Under the pieces are notes generated by a model. That model was not told the DNA's origin and made no database searches. It worked only from the letters and a program-made list of their open reading frames with translations. From an uncultured Duncaniella sp. (GTDB taxonomy: Bacteria; Bacteroidota; Bacteroidia; Bacteroidales; Muribaculaceae): 64,000 bases of DNA. The position numbers and the translations under genes were made by a program. Positions 26,226 through 33,425 of the stretch are shown piece by piece (positions within the stretch are counted from its first letter, which is position 1; every line of letters starts with the position of its first letter). The stretch lies in the NCBI GenBank assembly GCA_910577255.1, contig CAJTMH010000005.1, positions 62,001-126,000 of the forward strand, read 5' to 3'.

Positions 26226-27026
26226 ATGGCAATAATTGATATAACGTCACTTAATCATCCAGGTGTTGAGATCTATGGTCGTCTTACTGAAGCGCAATTA
26301 CGCAACCGTCTTGATCCCGGTCAGGGAATATTTATAGCGGAAAGCCCAAAGGTGATACGTGTAGCGCTCGATGCAGGTTATGAGCCACTGTCGCTCCTCT
26401 GTGAGCGTAGACATATCACAGGTGACGCTGCCGACATCATCGGTCGGTGCGGCGATATTCCTGTATTCACAGGTGATCGTGATCTGCTTGCGTCGCTCAC
26501 TGGTTATACTTTGACGCGTGGGGTGTTATGCGCCATGCGTAGGCCCATGCCGCTCAGTGTGGAAGAGGTGTGCCGTGGGGCCAGGCGTGTGGTGGTGATT
26601 GACAGTGTGGTCGACACCACGAATATCGGCGCTATTTTCCGTTCTGCCGCAGCGTTGGGCATTGATGGAGTACTCCTCACCACAACCTCGTGTGACCCTT
26701 TTAATCGAAGGGCTGTGCGTGTTTCCATGGGGTCGGTGTTCCTTGTTCCTTGGGCATGGCTTGATGCCCCTGTGAGCACACTTAATGATTTTGGCTTGAA
26801 GACGGCCGCCATGGCATTGAGTGACGATTCCGTATCGATTGACGACACGACCCTGATGAACGAACCTCGTTTGGCGATAGTGATGGGGACGGAGGGTGAC
26901 GGATTGGCGAAAAATGTAATCGCCGATTGCGATTATGTGGTGCGCATCCCCATGTCTCATTGCGTTGATTCGTTAAATGTAGCAGCAGCCTCAGCGGTGG
27001 CTTTTTGGCAGCTTAGAGCCCGGTGA
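26226..27026 (+). CDS. TrmH/SpoU family RNA 2'-O-methyltransferase
   Basis: This 266-residue protein has an N-terminal RNA-binding substrate domain (GIFIAESPKVIRVALDAGYE) and a SPOUT catalytic domain with its three knot motifs: VVDTTNIGAIFRSAAALGID, IVMGTEGDGL and IPMSHCVDSLNVAAASAVAF. Members methylate ribose 2'-OH in rRNA or tRNA using SAM. Which nucleotide is modified cannot be read from the sequence. The gene lies directly behind the alaS terminator and is followed by an AT-rich gap. Confidence 0.93.
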   Translation: MAIIDITSLNHPGVEIYGRLTEAQLRNRLDPGQGIFIAESPKVIRVALDAGYEPLSLLCERRHITGDAADIIGRCGDIPVFTGDRDLLASLTGYTLTRGVLCAMRRPMPLSVEEVCRGARRVVVIDSVVDTTNIGAIFRSAAALGIDGVLLTTTSCDPFNRRAVRVSMGSVFLVPWAWLDAPVSTLNDFGLKTAAMALSDDSVSIDDTTLMNEPRLAIVMGTEGDGLAKNVIADCDYVVRIPMSHCVDSLNVAAASAVAFWQLRAR

Positions 27027-27221
27027 AAATGTTAAAATTAAATTATATTTTAAATTTTTTTATAACTATATCGAACCTTCACCATTAATATTTGTTTATA
27101 TAGTTGAAAAGTGATTAATTCTTCACATTGCATCACATGTGCTAATCTCTTTTTCATGTTTCGTTCATCCGAAATTTATTTAAACATTATAATTCTAACA
27201 TTTTAAAATTATTTTATTGTT

Positions 27222-27761
27222 ATGAAGAAGTTTTTACTTATGGCTGTTATGGCTATTATGACTTTAGGTGCTTCAGCTCAGGATTGGTATGCAGGTGGTC
27301 AGCTCACATTTGGCCGAACCACTGACTCGGCAAGTGGAGTAAAAAGCACACAGGTGACAGTGCTCCCTGAAATCGGTTATAACTTGTCGGATAATTTTGC
27401 TGTAGGTACAGTTGTCGGCTTGTCTTATCGTAAAGCCGGTGAGCAGGAGAAGACAGTCTTTAAGGTTAGCCCTTATGCTCGTTACACATATCTTTCCACT
27501 GAGCGTGTTGATCTCTTTGTCGATGGCGGTGTTGATTTAGGCATCGGACGTGCTCAAGGTCACACAGCCGTTGAATATGGCATTGGTTTCCGTCCCGGTG
27601 TGGCTCTTAACCTCAACGAGAAGTTCAGCCTCGTGGCTCATGTAGGTTTCCTCGGCTACCAGGGTGGCAACCGTCCGGCAAAACGCAACGGCGCTCCTGA
27701 AAACTGGGGTCTTGATCTTAACAGCAATAACCTCATGTTTGGTTTCTACTATCATTTCTGA
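27222..27761 (+). CDS. Small outer-membrane beta-barrel protein
   Basis: This 179-residue protein has a clear signal peptide (KKFLLMAVMAIMTLGASA, cleaved before QDWYAGG) and alternating beta strands (YAGGQLTFGR, LPEIGYNLSDNFAVGTVVGL, VSPYARYTYL, RPGVALNLNEKFSLVAHVGF). It ends in an aromatic-rich strand, FGFYYHF, as expected for BamA-assembled barrels. It belongs to the OmpX/OmpA-like 8-strand barrel group of Bacteroidales. It stands alone, with a 195-base AT-rich leader and a long terminator. Role unknown. Confidence 0.88.
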   Translation: MKKFLLMAVMAIMTLGASAQDWYAGGQLTFGRTTDSASGVKSTQVTVLPEIGYNLSDNFAVGTVVGLSYRKAGEQEKTVFKVSPYARYTYLSTERVDLFVDGGVDLGIGRAQGHTAVEYGIGFRPGVALNLNEKFSLVAHVGFLGYQGGNRPAKRNGAPENWGLDLNSNNLMFGFYYHF

Positions 27762-27789
27762 TTACCCTGCCGGTTACAGATTATATAAA

Positions 27790-27840
27790 CTAATAGAGTC
27801 CGGAGCTCATGTTTTGAGCCTCGGACTCTATTAGTTTTAG
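27790..27840 (+). terminator. Terminator of the outer-membrane barrel gene
   Basis: CTAATAGAGTCCG (27790-27802) pairs perfectly with CGGACTCTATTAG (27822-27834), with a smaller inner GCTCA/TGAGC stem, followed by TTTT. Confidence 0.88.
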
Positions 27841-27922
27841 GTATATCCAAATCGATTATTTCAATATCTATAGGTTAGGTGAGCATTATGCTGCAGTCCA
27901 GCACCCCACCAACCGGAAATAT

Positions 27923-27949
27923 CTACTGCCCCCCAAAAGTGGATAATAG
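27923..27949. mobile_element. Possible solo insertion-sequence end
   Basis: The string TACTGCCCCCCAAAAGTGG resembles the terminal inverted repeats of IS3-family elements (TGTACTGCxCCCxAAAAGT). No transposase frame or second end is nearby, so at most this is a leftover end. The match is from memory and unverified. Confidence 0.25.
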
Positions 27950-27957
27950 TATAAAAC

Positions 27958-28001
27958 GAAAAATCCGCAAGAATTGAAAATCAATATCTTGCGGATTTTT
28001 C
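27958..28001 (-). terminator. Terminator of the tRNA-Gly/tRNA-Leu operon
   Basis: GAAAAATCCGCAAGA (27958-27972) pairs perfectly over 15 bp with TCTTGCGGATTTTTC (27987-28001), T-rich in both directions, four bases after the tRNA-Leu 3' end. Confidence 0.88.
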
Positions 28002-28004
28002 AAG

Positions 28005-28088
28005 TGTCCGAGATGAGATTCGAACTCACACAGCCTTACGGCCACTACCCCCTCAAAGTAGCGTGTCTACCAATTCCACCACCCGGAC
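28005..28088 (-). tRNA. tRNA-Leu (anticodon GAG)
   Basis: 84 nt with a long variable arm. The anticodon stem CTACT/GGTAG encloses TTGAGGG, anticodon GAG. The acceptor stem GTCCGGG/CTCGGAC has one G-U pair. CCA is not encoded. It is the last gene of a three-tRNA transcript. Confidence 0.95.
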
Positions 28089-28132
28089 TTAAGAGTGTCT
28101 GTCAATGAAGAAGCATTTGTTTTAATGCTTTG

Positions 28133-28205
28133 AGCGAAAAACGGGACTCGAACCCGCGACCCCAACCTTGGCAAGGTTGTGCTCTACCAACTGAGCTATT
28201 TTCGC
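28133..28205 (-). tRNA. tRNA-Gly (anticodon GCC), copy 1
   Basis: 73 nt, acceptor GCGAAAA/TTTTCGC, anticodon stem-loop CAACC-TTGCCAA-GGTTG, discriminator U, CCA not encoded. Identical to the copy at 28252-28324. Confidence 0.96.
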
Positions 28206-28251
28206 GAGTTGTTTTGCTTCTCGACAGACAAGTATTTTAATGTTCTCTTTG

Positions 28252-28324
28252 AGCGAAAAACGGGACTCGAACCCGCGACCCCAACCTTGGCAAGGTTGTG
28301 CTCTACCAACTGAGCTATTTTCGC
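28252..28324 (-). tRNA. tRNA-Gly (anticodon GCC), copy 2
   Basis: 73 nt, sequence identical to the copy at 28133-28205. It is the first gene of the tRNA operon, about 40 bases behind a consensus promoter. Confidence 0.96.
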
Positions 28325-28366
28325 GATTTTGTTGGTTTTGTGAGCGTCATTTTTGTTTTGACGTTG

Positions 28367-28398
28367 CAAAGGTAGGGGTTTATTTGTTACCCACCAAA
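28367..28398 (-). promoter_or_regulatory. Consensus Bacteroidetes promoter of the tRNA operon
   Basis: The minus strand carries TTTG at 28395-28398 and TACCTTTG at 28367-28374, separated by 20 bases. These match the TTTG -33 and TAnnTTTG -7 elements of the primary sigma factor of this phylum. It is the clearest full promoter in the window. Confidence 0.85.
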
Positions 28399-28585
28399 TT
28401 TTTCGGCGTTATTTAACTTATGTTAACGTAAAAATGAGTATTTATGCCTTAAATGTTAATATGTGTTGCAAAAATTGGGCGTAAAATTGAACATTCTACC
28501 GTTATTTTCGTTTTTTAATATAAAAAGAATCGGGGCTGGATTATGCCCTGACGATACAATTCGATACTAAAAAAATACATATTAT

Positions 28586-29275
28586 ATGAAAAATTTGATT
28601 TTGTTGCGTCATGGTCAGAGCGAATGGAATCTATCCAACCGGTTTACTGGATGGACGGATGTGGAGCTTTCTGACAAAGGACGCGAAGAAGCCCGAAGGG
28701 CAGGTGAGATAATTGCGCAGTCGGGCGTCATACCACGTTATTGTTTCACTTCGTATCTTAAGCGTGCCATTCACACGCTCGACATTGCTCTTGATGCGAT
28801 GGATCGTTCGTGGTTGCCTGTCGTGAAGGATTGGCATCTGAATGAGCGACACTACGGCGCATTGCAGGGATTAAATAAAGCTGAAACAGCTGAAAAATAT
28901 GGCGCCGAACAGGTGCACATCTGGCGACGCAGTTACGATGTCACTCCCCCGGCCTTACGTCCGGACGACGACCGTTACCCTGGGCTTGATGAGAGATATG
29001 TCGGTTTGTCGGCTGATGAATTGCCGTTGACCGAATCTCTCAAGGACACAGTGGCGCGTGTGCTACCATGCTGGGAGGAGCTTATAGTGCCTGCGCTTAA
29101 TCTTTATGACAATGTGATTGTGGCTGCGCACGGCAATTCGCTCCGTGCGTTGGTGATGATGCTGCGCAAGATGACACCGGAAGAAATCATTGCCGAGGAA
29201 ATCCCTACAGGTTCTCCGCGTGTAATTTCGTTGAATGATCGTCTGGAAGTGGTTGGCGACCGCTATCTCAAATAA
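28586..29275 (+). CDS. gpmA: 2,3-bisphosphoglycerate-dependent phosphoglycerate mutase
   Basis: This 229-residue enzyme has LLRHGQSEWN at the start (phospho-acceptor His9), GWTDVELSDKG, the ERHYGALQG motif with the catalytic Glu, RPDDDRYPG, and the second His in AAHGNSLRALV. It interconverts 3- and 2-phosphoglycerate in glycolysis. The length is slightly below the E. coli enzyme, normal for Bacteroidales. It is a single-gene unit ending at a bidirectional terminator shared with tRNA-His. Confidence 0.96.
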   Translation: MKNLILLRHGQSEWNLSNRFTGWTDVELSDKGREEARRAGEIIAQSGVIPRYCFTSYLKRAIHTLDIALDAMDRSWLPVVKDWHLNERHYGALQGLNKAETAEKYGAEQVHIWRRSYDVTPPALRPDDDRYPGLDERYVGLSADELPLTESLKDTVARVLPCWEELIVPALNLYDNVIVAAHGNSLRALVMMLRKMTPEEIIAEEIPTGSPRVISLNDRLEVVGDRYLK

Positions 29276-29291
29276 AAAAGAGATTAAAAGT

Positions 29292-29324
29292 AAAAGCACC
29301 GCATCAAATTGATGCGGTGCTTTT
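29292..29324. terminator. Bidirectional terminator between gpmA and tRNA-His
   Basis: AAAAGCACCGCATCA and TGATGCGGTGCTTTT form a 15-bp perfect stem with a 3-base AAT loop. Both strands end in T-runs, serving the two convergent genes. Confidence 0.92.
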
Positions 29325-29330
29325 ATTTTG

Positions 29331-29405
<75 letters not shown>

Positions 29406-29575
29406 ATCTTTTGGTTTTGCGCTGCAAAGGTACGACCTTTTTTTTAATCTGCCAAAAATATTGGTGAAAATTTTAACTTTTCAGATAAAAATATTTTCAA
29501 AAATATTTCCGGATTTCAGGACATCGGTTAGCGGTCTGTGTGACATATTGCTGCGATAACCTATACATTGTTTTG

Positions 29576-30118
29576 TCAATTAATGACTTGAAGGGCACCG
29601 GTGGTTGAGTCCATTATATATCCGGCCACACGGATGTCAGGAGTCATAAGCGGATGGTGGAGAATCAGATCCACGGTCTCTCTTACCGCCGCGGCTGTGT
29701 CGTCAAAGCCATGCAGCCAGCTGTCAAGGTCAATTCCGCAATGTCTCATAAGTGAGATATGCTCTTCACTCACTCCGCGCTCTTTCATAAGGTGTAGCAT
29801 CTCAGTGGCATCCATCCCTTGTACACCACAGCCGGTGTGTCCGATTACCATTATCTCATTTACACCCAGTTCATATACGGCTACGAGGATGGAACGCATG
29901 GTGGAATCAAAAGGATTAGTGATGGTGCCACCTGCATTTTTAATCATTTTTACGTCGCCGTTGCGTAGTCCGAGAGCGGCTGGAAGCAGTTCGACAAGAC
30001 GTGTGTCCATGCAGGTCACGATGGCGATTCGCTTGTCAGGATATTTGGATGTTGCGAATCGTTTATATCCGCCCGATTCAACAAATTCTCTGTTATACTT
30101 GAGTATTTCCTCAATCAT
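29576..30118 (-). CDS. Beta-class carbonic anhydrase
   Basis: This 180-residue enzyme has the beta-class zinc site: CMDTR (Cys36 with the Asp38-Arg40 dyad), then GHTGCG (His94, Cys97). NAGGTITNPFDSTMRSI matches the active-site loop. It interconverts CO2 and bicarbonate in the cytoplasm. The length fits the short, bacterial single-domain subgroup. No coupled gene is seen; it follows the FRG-domain gene on the same strand after a 62-base gap. Confidence 0.94.
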   Translation of the reverse strand: MIEEILKYNREFVESGGYKRFATSKYPDKRIAIVTCMDTRLVELLPAALGLRNGDVKMIKNAGGTITNPFDSTMRSILVAVYELGVNEIMVIGHTGCGVQGMDATEMLHLMKERGVSEEHISLMRHCGIDLDSWLHGFDDTAAAVRETVDLILHHPLMTPDIRVAGYIMDSTTGALQVIN

Positions 30119-30180
30119 TGTTTAAATCTCCTTTTTATTAAAGTTTATGATTCAAATTTATTGGTATGCTTTTGTTGTTG

Positions 30181-31332
30181 TCAAAGTCCTCGATAGACGG
30201 CAAAGCGGTCAAATGGCTCGCCTCCCCCATGCTTTGCGCTTAATTCGAGAAGCGCTTTATAAAATGGGTCTTCGCCAGCATTTGGAAAGAGATCCTCAAA
30301 TGTGGCGATTCCAGACGTGTCGAAATCCTCCGACAGGTAAAATATAGTGTCGATATCGGTCACGGCCGCGTTGATGGAGTAGCTGTCGAAATGCCGCAGG
30401 GCGCACATCTGCCTTGAGGGCCGGGAAGGAGATATGTGCTTAAAGCATGGAATATCTTTTATCAAGTCATTTGATGCAGTGACCACAGGATCGTGAAACA
30501 CGAAGGAATAAATCACCCCCTTATGGTTCCCTTTGGGTATTTCGGCATAAAAAGCCTCTCCGTTCTCAACGATATAACGATGTGTGGCGAAGAAAAGAGC
30601 AATCTTGATGTCGAATGTCACATCCAGATATGGTGTCTCTATTCCATAGTGTTGCTCTATTGCCGGTAATGATGAGTTCGGGTGTATTTTTATTTCCGAG
30701 AAGCGTTTAAAGTACTCTTTGTTGAAATCCTCCTCAAAAAACCCCATGTCTGACATGGTATGAATGCCATATTTTTTAATATTATATTCTGCTATCCACT
30801 GAGGATCAGGCAGCCCATAATATGTGAGGAAATCACCATATATAGATTTGAATATCGAATGATACTCCGGTGCGCGGAAGCGCTCGTCCCACTTGCCTCG
30901 ATATTTCCTCCAATATCCAGGGAGGATGAGCCGTTCAGTTCCATCTTTGAGCACTTGGATGGGATTGGGGAATCGTCGGCGCATGAAATACTCCTGATTC
31001 TGACCGCGAAACGACATCAATCCGCGTTTAAACCAATCGTTGTCCGAGAGAATTTTTACTGCTTCCTCCACATTGTGTATTTCATGTATATGTGGTCGTG
31101 GTTTGTATGGCACGTGACCTTTGATATACTCCAGAAAGTTGGATAGGGTAATAAATCCAGAGTATATTTTTGTGCCGTAAAAGCTGTCGGCTACTATAGG
31201 TTCATCTCCATAAGCGGAGTTAAGCATGTAATAGCCCGACTCTCCGATGCGCTTTATGGTTTCCGGAGCTATCCCTATTTTTGCGAGGCGTTTCAGTAAA
31301 TGCTTCTGCGATTTTTTAAATGTGTCGTACAT
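30181..31332 (-). CDS. FRG-domain protein
   Basis: This 383-residue protein carries the FRG motif in GLMSFRGQNQEYFMRRRFPN, with the other parts usual for the domain: LPAIEQHYGIETPYLDVTFD followed by IALFFATHRY, and later GVIYSFVFHD. The FRG domain is named for its Phe-Arg-Gly motif. It is found in phage- and defence-related genes and has been proposed to be related to ADP-ribosyltransferase-type folds; its activity is not settled. No signal peptide or membrane segment. It stands between carbonic anhydrase and lepA with no mobile-element remnants beside it. Confidence 0.85.
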   Translation of the reverse strand: MYDTFKKSQKHLLKRLAKIGIAPETIKRIGESGYYMLNSAYGDEPIVADSFYGTKIYSGFITLSNFLEYIKGHVPYKPRPHIHEIHNVEEAVKILSDNDWFKRGLMSFRGQNQEYFMRRRFPNPIQVLKDGTERLILPGYWRKYRGKWDERFRAPEYHSIFKSIYGDFLTYYGLPDPQWIAEYNIKKYGIHTMSDMGFFEEDFNKEYFKRFSEIKIHPNSSLPAIEQHYGIETPYLDVTFDIKIALFFATHRYIVENGEAFYAEIPKGNHKGVIYSFVFHDPVVTASNDLIKDIPCFKHISPSRPSRQMCALRHFDSYSINAAVTDIDTIFYLSEDFDTSGIATFEDLFPNAGEDPFYKALLELSAKHGGGEPFDRFAVYRGL

Positions 31333-31480
31333 GTCCTATATTGAAAAACAGAAATGCAATGTGGTGATTCGATTACAAAGATAGTAAAAGTGTGAGAATC
31401 CGGACAAATTGATTTATGGTGAGTAGTGTTGATTTTGCATTTAATGGAGATGAAATATGATGAGGTGCGAAAAAATTTTG

Positions 31481-31488
31481 TAACTTTG
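31481..31488 (+). promoter_or_regulatory. -7 promoter element of lepA, directly before its start codon
   Basis: TAACTTTG matches the TAnnTTTG consensus and ends only eight bases before the lepA ATG (31497). With the usual 5-8 bases to the transcription start, the mRNA would have almost no 5' leader. Confidence 0.65.
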
Positions 31489-31496
31489 CAGCTATT

Positions 31497-33284
31497 ATGA
31501 AAAATATCCGCAACTTCTGTATAATTGCTCATATTGACCATGGCAAGAGCACTCTTGCCGACCGCCTTCTGGAATATACCAATACAGTGGCCGCCAAGGA
31601 CCTCCAGGCGCAGGTGCTTGACGACATGGATCTGGAACGTGAACGTGGCATCACCATCAAGAGCCATGCCATCCAGATGAACTATAATCTCGATGGCGAA
31701 AACTATGTGCTCAACCTCATTGACACTCCGGGACATGTCGACTTCTCTTATGAAGTGTCGCGTTCCATCGCTGCATGTGAGGGCGCATTACTTATAGTTG
31801 ACGCCTCGCAGGGAATACAGGCTCAGACGATTTCCAATCTCTACATGGCCATTGACAATGACCTTGAGATAATCCCGGTGATCAATAAGGTGGATCTTGA
31901 CAGTGCCAAGCCTGATGAGGTGGAGGACCAGATTGTCGATCTTCTCGGTTGTGATCCCGAGGATGTGATTCGTGCCAGCGGTAAGACAGGCATTGGCGTG
32001 CCTGAGATTCTGAAAGCTATCGTTGAGCGCATCCCTGCTCCAGTAGGTGATCCTCAGGCTCCGTTACAGGCTTTGATTTTCGACTCTGTTTTCAATCCAT
32101 TCCGCGGTATCATAGCTTATTTCAAAATCGAAAACGGTACCATACGTAAAAACGATTTTGTTAAGTTCGTGGCCACAGGCAAGGAGTATAATGCCGATGA
32201 AATCGGAGTGCTCAAACTTGATATGCAGCCTTGTCAGGAGCTTTCGGCCGGAAATGTGGGATATATCATCTCAGGCATAAAGACCTCGCGGGAAGTAAAG
32301 GTGGGTGACACAATCACGCACGTTGAACGTCCTTGCAGTGAGGCTATTGATGGCTTTGAGGAGGTGAAACCAATGGTGTTTGCCGGTGTGTATCCTATCG
32401 AGACAGAGGATTTCGAGAATCTCCGGTCTTCACTTGAGAAGTTGCAGCTCAACGACGCATCCCTTACTTTCCAGCCGGAGTCGTCAATGGCTCTCGGATT
32501 CGGTTTCAGATGCGGATTCCTCGGACTGCTCCACATGGAGATTATACAGGAGCGTCTCGGCCGTGAGTTTGACATGGATGTGATAACGACTGTCCCCAAC
32601 GTGTCCTATCGCGTCTATGACAAGCATGGCAACATGACAGAGGTGCATAATCCGTCGGGGCTTCCGGAACCGACTCTCATCGACCATATCGAAGAGCCGT
32701 ACATAAGGGCTTCGATTATCACGGCAGCTGATTACATCGGGCCTATCATGACCCTTTGTCTTGCCAAACGCGGTGAGCTTGTGAAACAGGAATATATATC
32801 AGGCAACCGTATGGAGATGATTTTCGACATGCCTCTCGGCGAGATTGTCATAGACTTCTATGATAAGCTTAAGAGTATCTCCAAGGGATATGCTTCGTTT
32901 GACTATCATCTGCATGATTTCCGCGAGTCAAAGCTTGTCAAGCTCGATATCCTGCTCAATGGCGAGAGCGTGGACGCGCTTTCAACATTGACACACGTGG
33001 ATAATGCTGTGACTTTCGGACGCAGGATGTGTGAGAAGCTCAAGGAACTTATTCCGCGTCAGCAGTTCGACATCGCTATCCAGGCGGCTATCGGTGCCAA
33101 GATTATTGCCCGCGAGACTATCAAGGCTGTGCGCAAGGATGTGACTGCCAAATGTTATGGTGGTGATATATCCCGTAAGCGCAAACTGCTTGAGAAACAG
33201 AAGAAAGGCAAGAAGCGTATGAAGCAGATTGGCTCAGTCGAGGTGCCGCAGAAGGCATTCCTCGCCGTGCTTAAGCTTGATTAG
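31497..33284 (+). CDS. lepA: Elongation factor 4 (LepA), ribosome back-translocase GTPase
   Basis: This 595-residue GTPase starts MKNIRNFCIIAHIDHGKSTL and contains RERGITIKSHA, the complete DTPGHVDF motif with its catalytic His, and NKVDLDSAKPDEV. The C-terminal domain specific to LepA is present (YHLHDFRESKLVKLDILLNG, then RRQ-type basic tail AKCYGGDISRKRKLLEKQKKGK). Length is typical. It binds ribosomes and helps translation or ribosome assembly under stress. It has its own promoter and is followed by a terminator. Unlike the EF-G2 protein in this window, all GTPase motifs are intact. Confidence 0.98.
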   Translation: MKNIRNFCIIAHIDHGKSTLADRLLEYTNTVAAKDLQAQVLDDMDLERERGITIKSHAIQMNYNLDGENYVLNLIDTPGHVDFSYEVSRSIAACEGALLIVDASQGIQAQTISNLYMAIDNDLEIIPVINKVDLDSAKPDEVEDQIVDLLGCDPEDVIRASGKTGIGVPEILKAIVERIPAPVGDPQAPLQALIFDSVFNPFRGIIAYFKIENGTIRKNDFVKFVATGKEYNADEIGVLKLDMQPCQELSAGNVGYIISGIKTSREVKVGDTITHVERPCSEAIDGFEEVKPMVFAGVYPIETEDFENLRSSLEKLQLNDASLTFQPESSMALGFGFRCGFLGLLHMEIIQERLGREFDMDVITTVPNVSYRVYDKHGNMTEVHNPSGLPEPTLIDHIEEPYIRASIITAADYIGPIMTLCLAKRGELVKQEYISGNRMEMIFDMPLGEIVIDFYDKLKSISKGYASFDYHLHDFRESKLVKLDILLNGESVDALSTLTHVDNAVTFGRRMCEKLKELIPRQQFDIAIQAAIGAKIIARETIKAVRKDVTAKCYGGDISRKRKLLEKQKKGKKRMKQIGSVEVPQKAFLAVLKLD

Positions 33285-33306
33285 AAACTGAAGATATAGA
33301 CACATG

Positions 33307-33350
33307 CAGCCGGACGCACTTTATTTAAGAGTGTAGTCCGGCTGTTTGTT
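33307..33350 (+). terminator. Terminator of lepA
   Basis: CAGCCGGAC (33307-33315) pairs with GTCCGGCTG (33336-33344), with an inner CACTTT/AAGAGTG-like stem, followed by TTTGTT. Confidence 0.75.
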
Positions 33351-33361
33351 ATCTATAAGTA

Positions 33362-33400
33362 AAGGCCCTGCTTTGCGACATGATGCGCAAGCAGGGCCTT
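33362..33400 (-). terminator. Terminator of the galactan-degradation operon
   Basis: AAGGCCCTGCTT (33362-33373) pairs with AAGCAGGGCCTT (33389-33400). It lies about 26 bases after the GH2 stop on the minus strand, though its T-run is short. Confidence 0.65.
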
Positions 33401-33425
33401 GGTGTGATCACACTGTTGTGTGTGA

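Noticed and set aside
28133..28324. Identical tRNA-Gly copies as attachment-site repeats of a mobile element
   Set aside because: Only about 45 bases lie between them, they share one promoter and terminator, and no mobile gene is present. This is ordinary tandem duplication.
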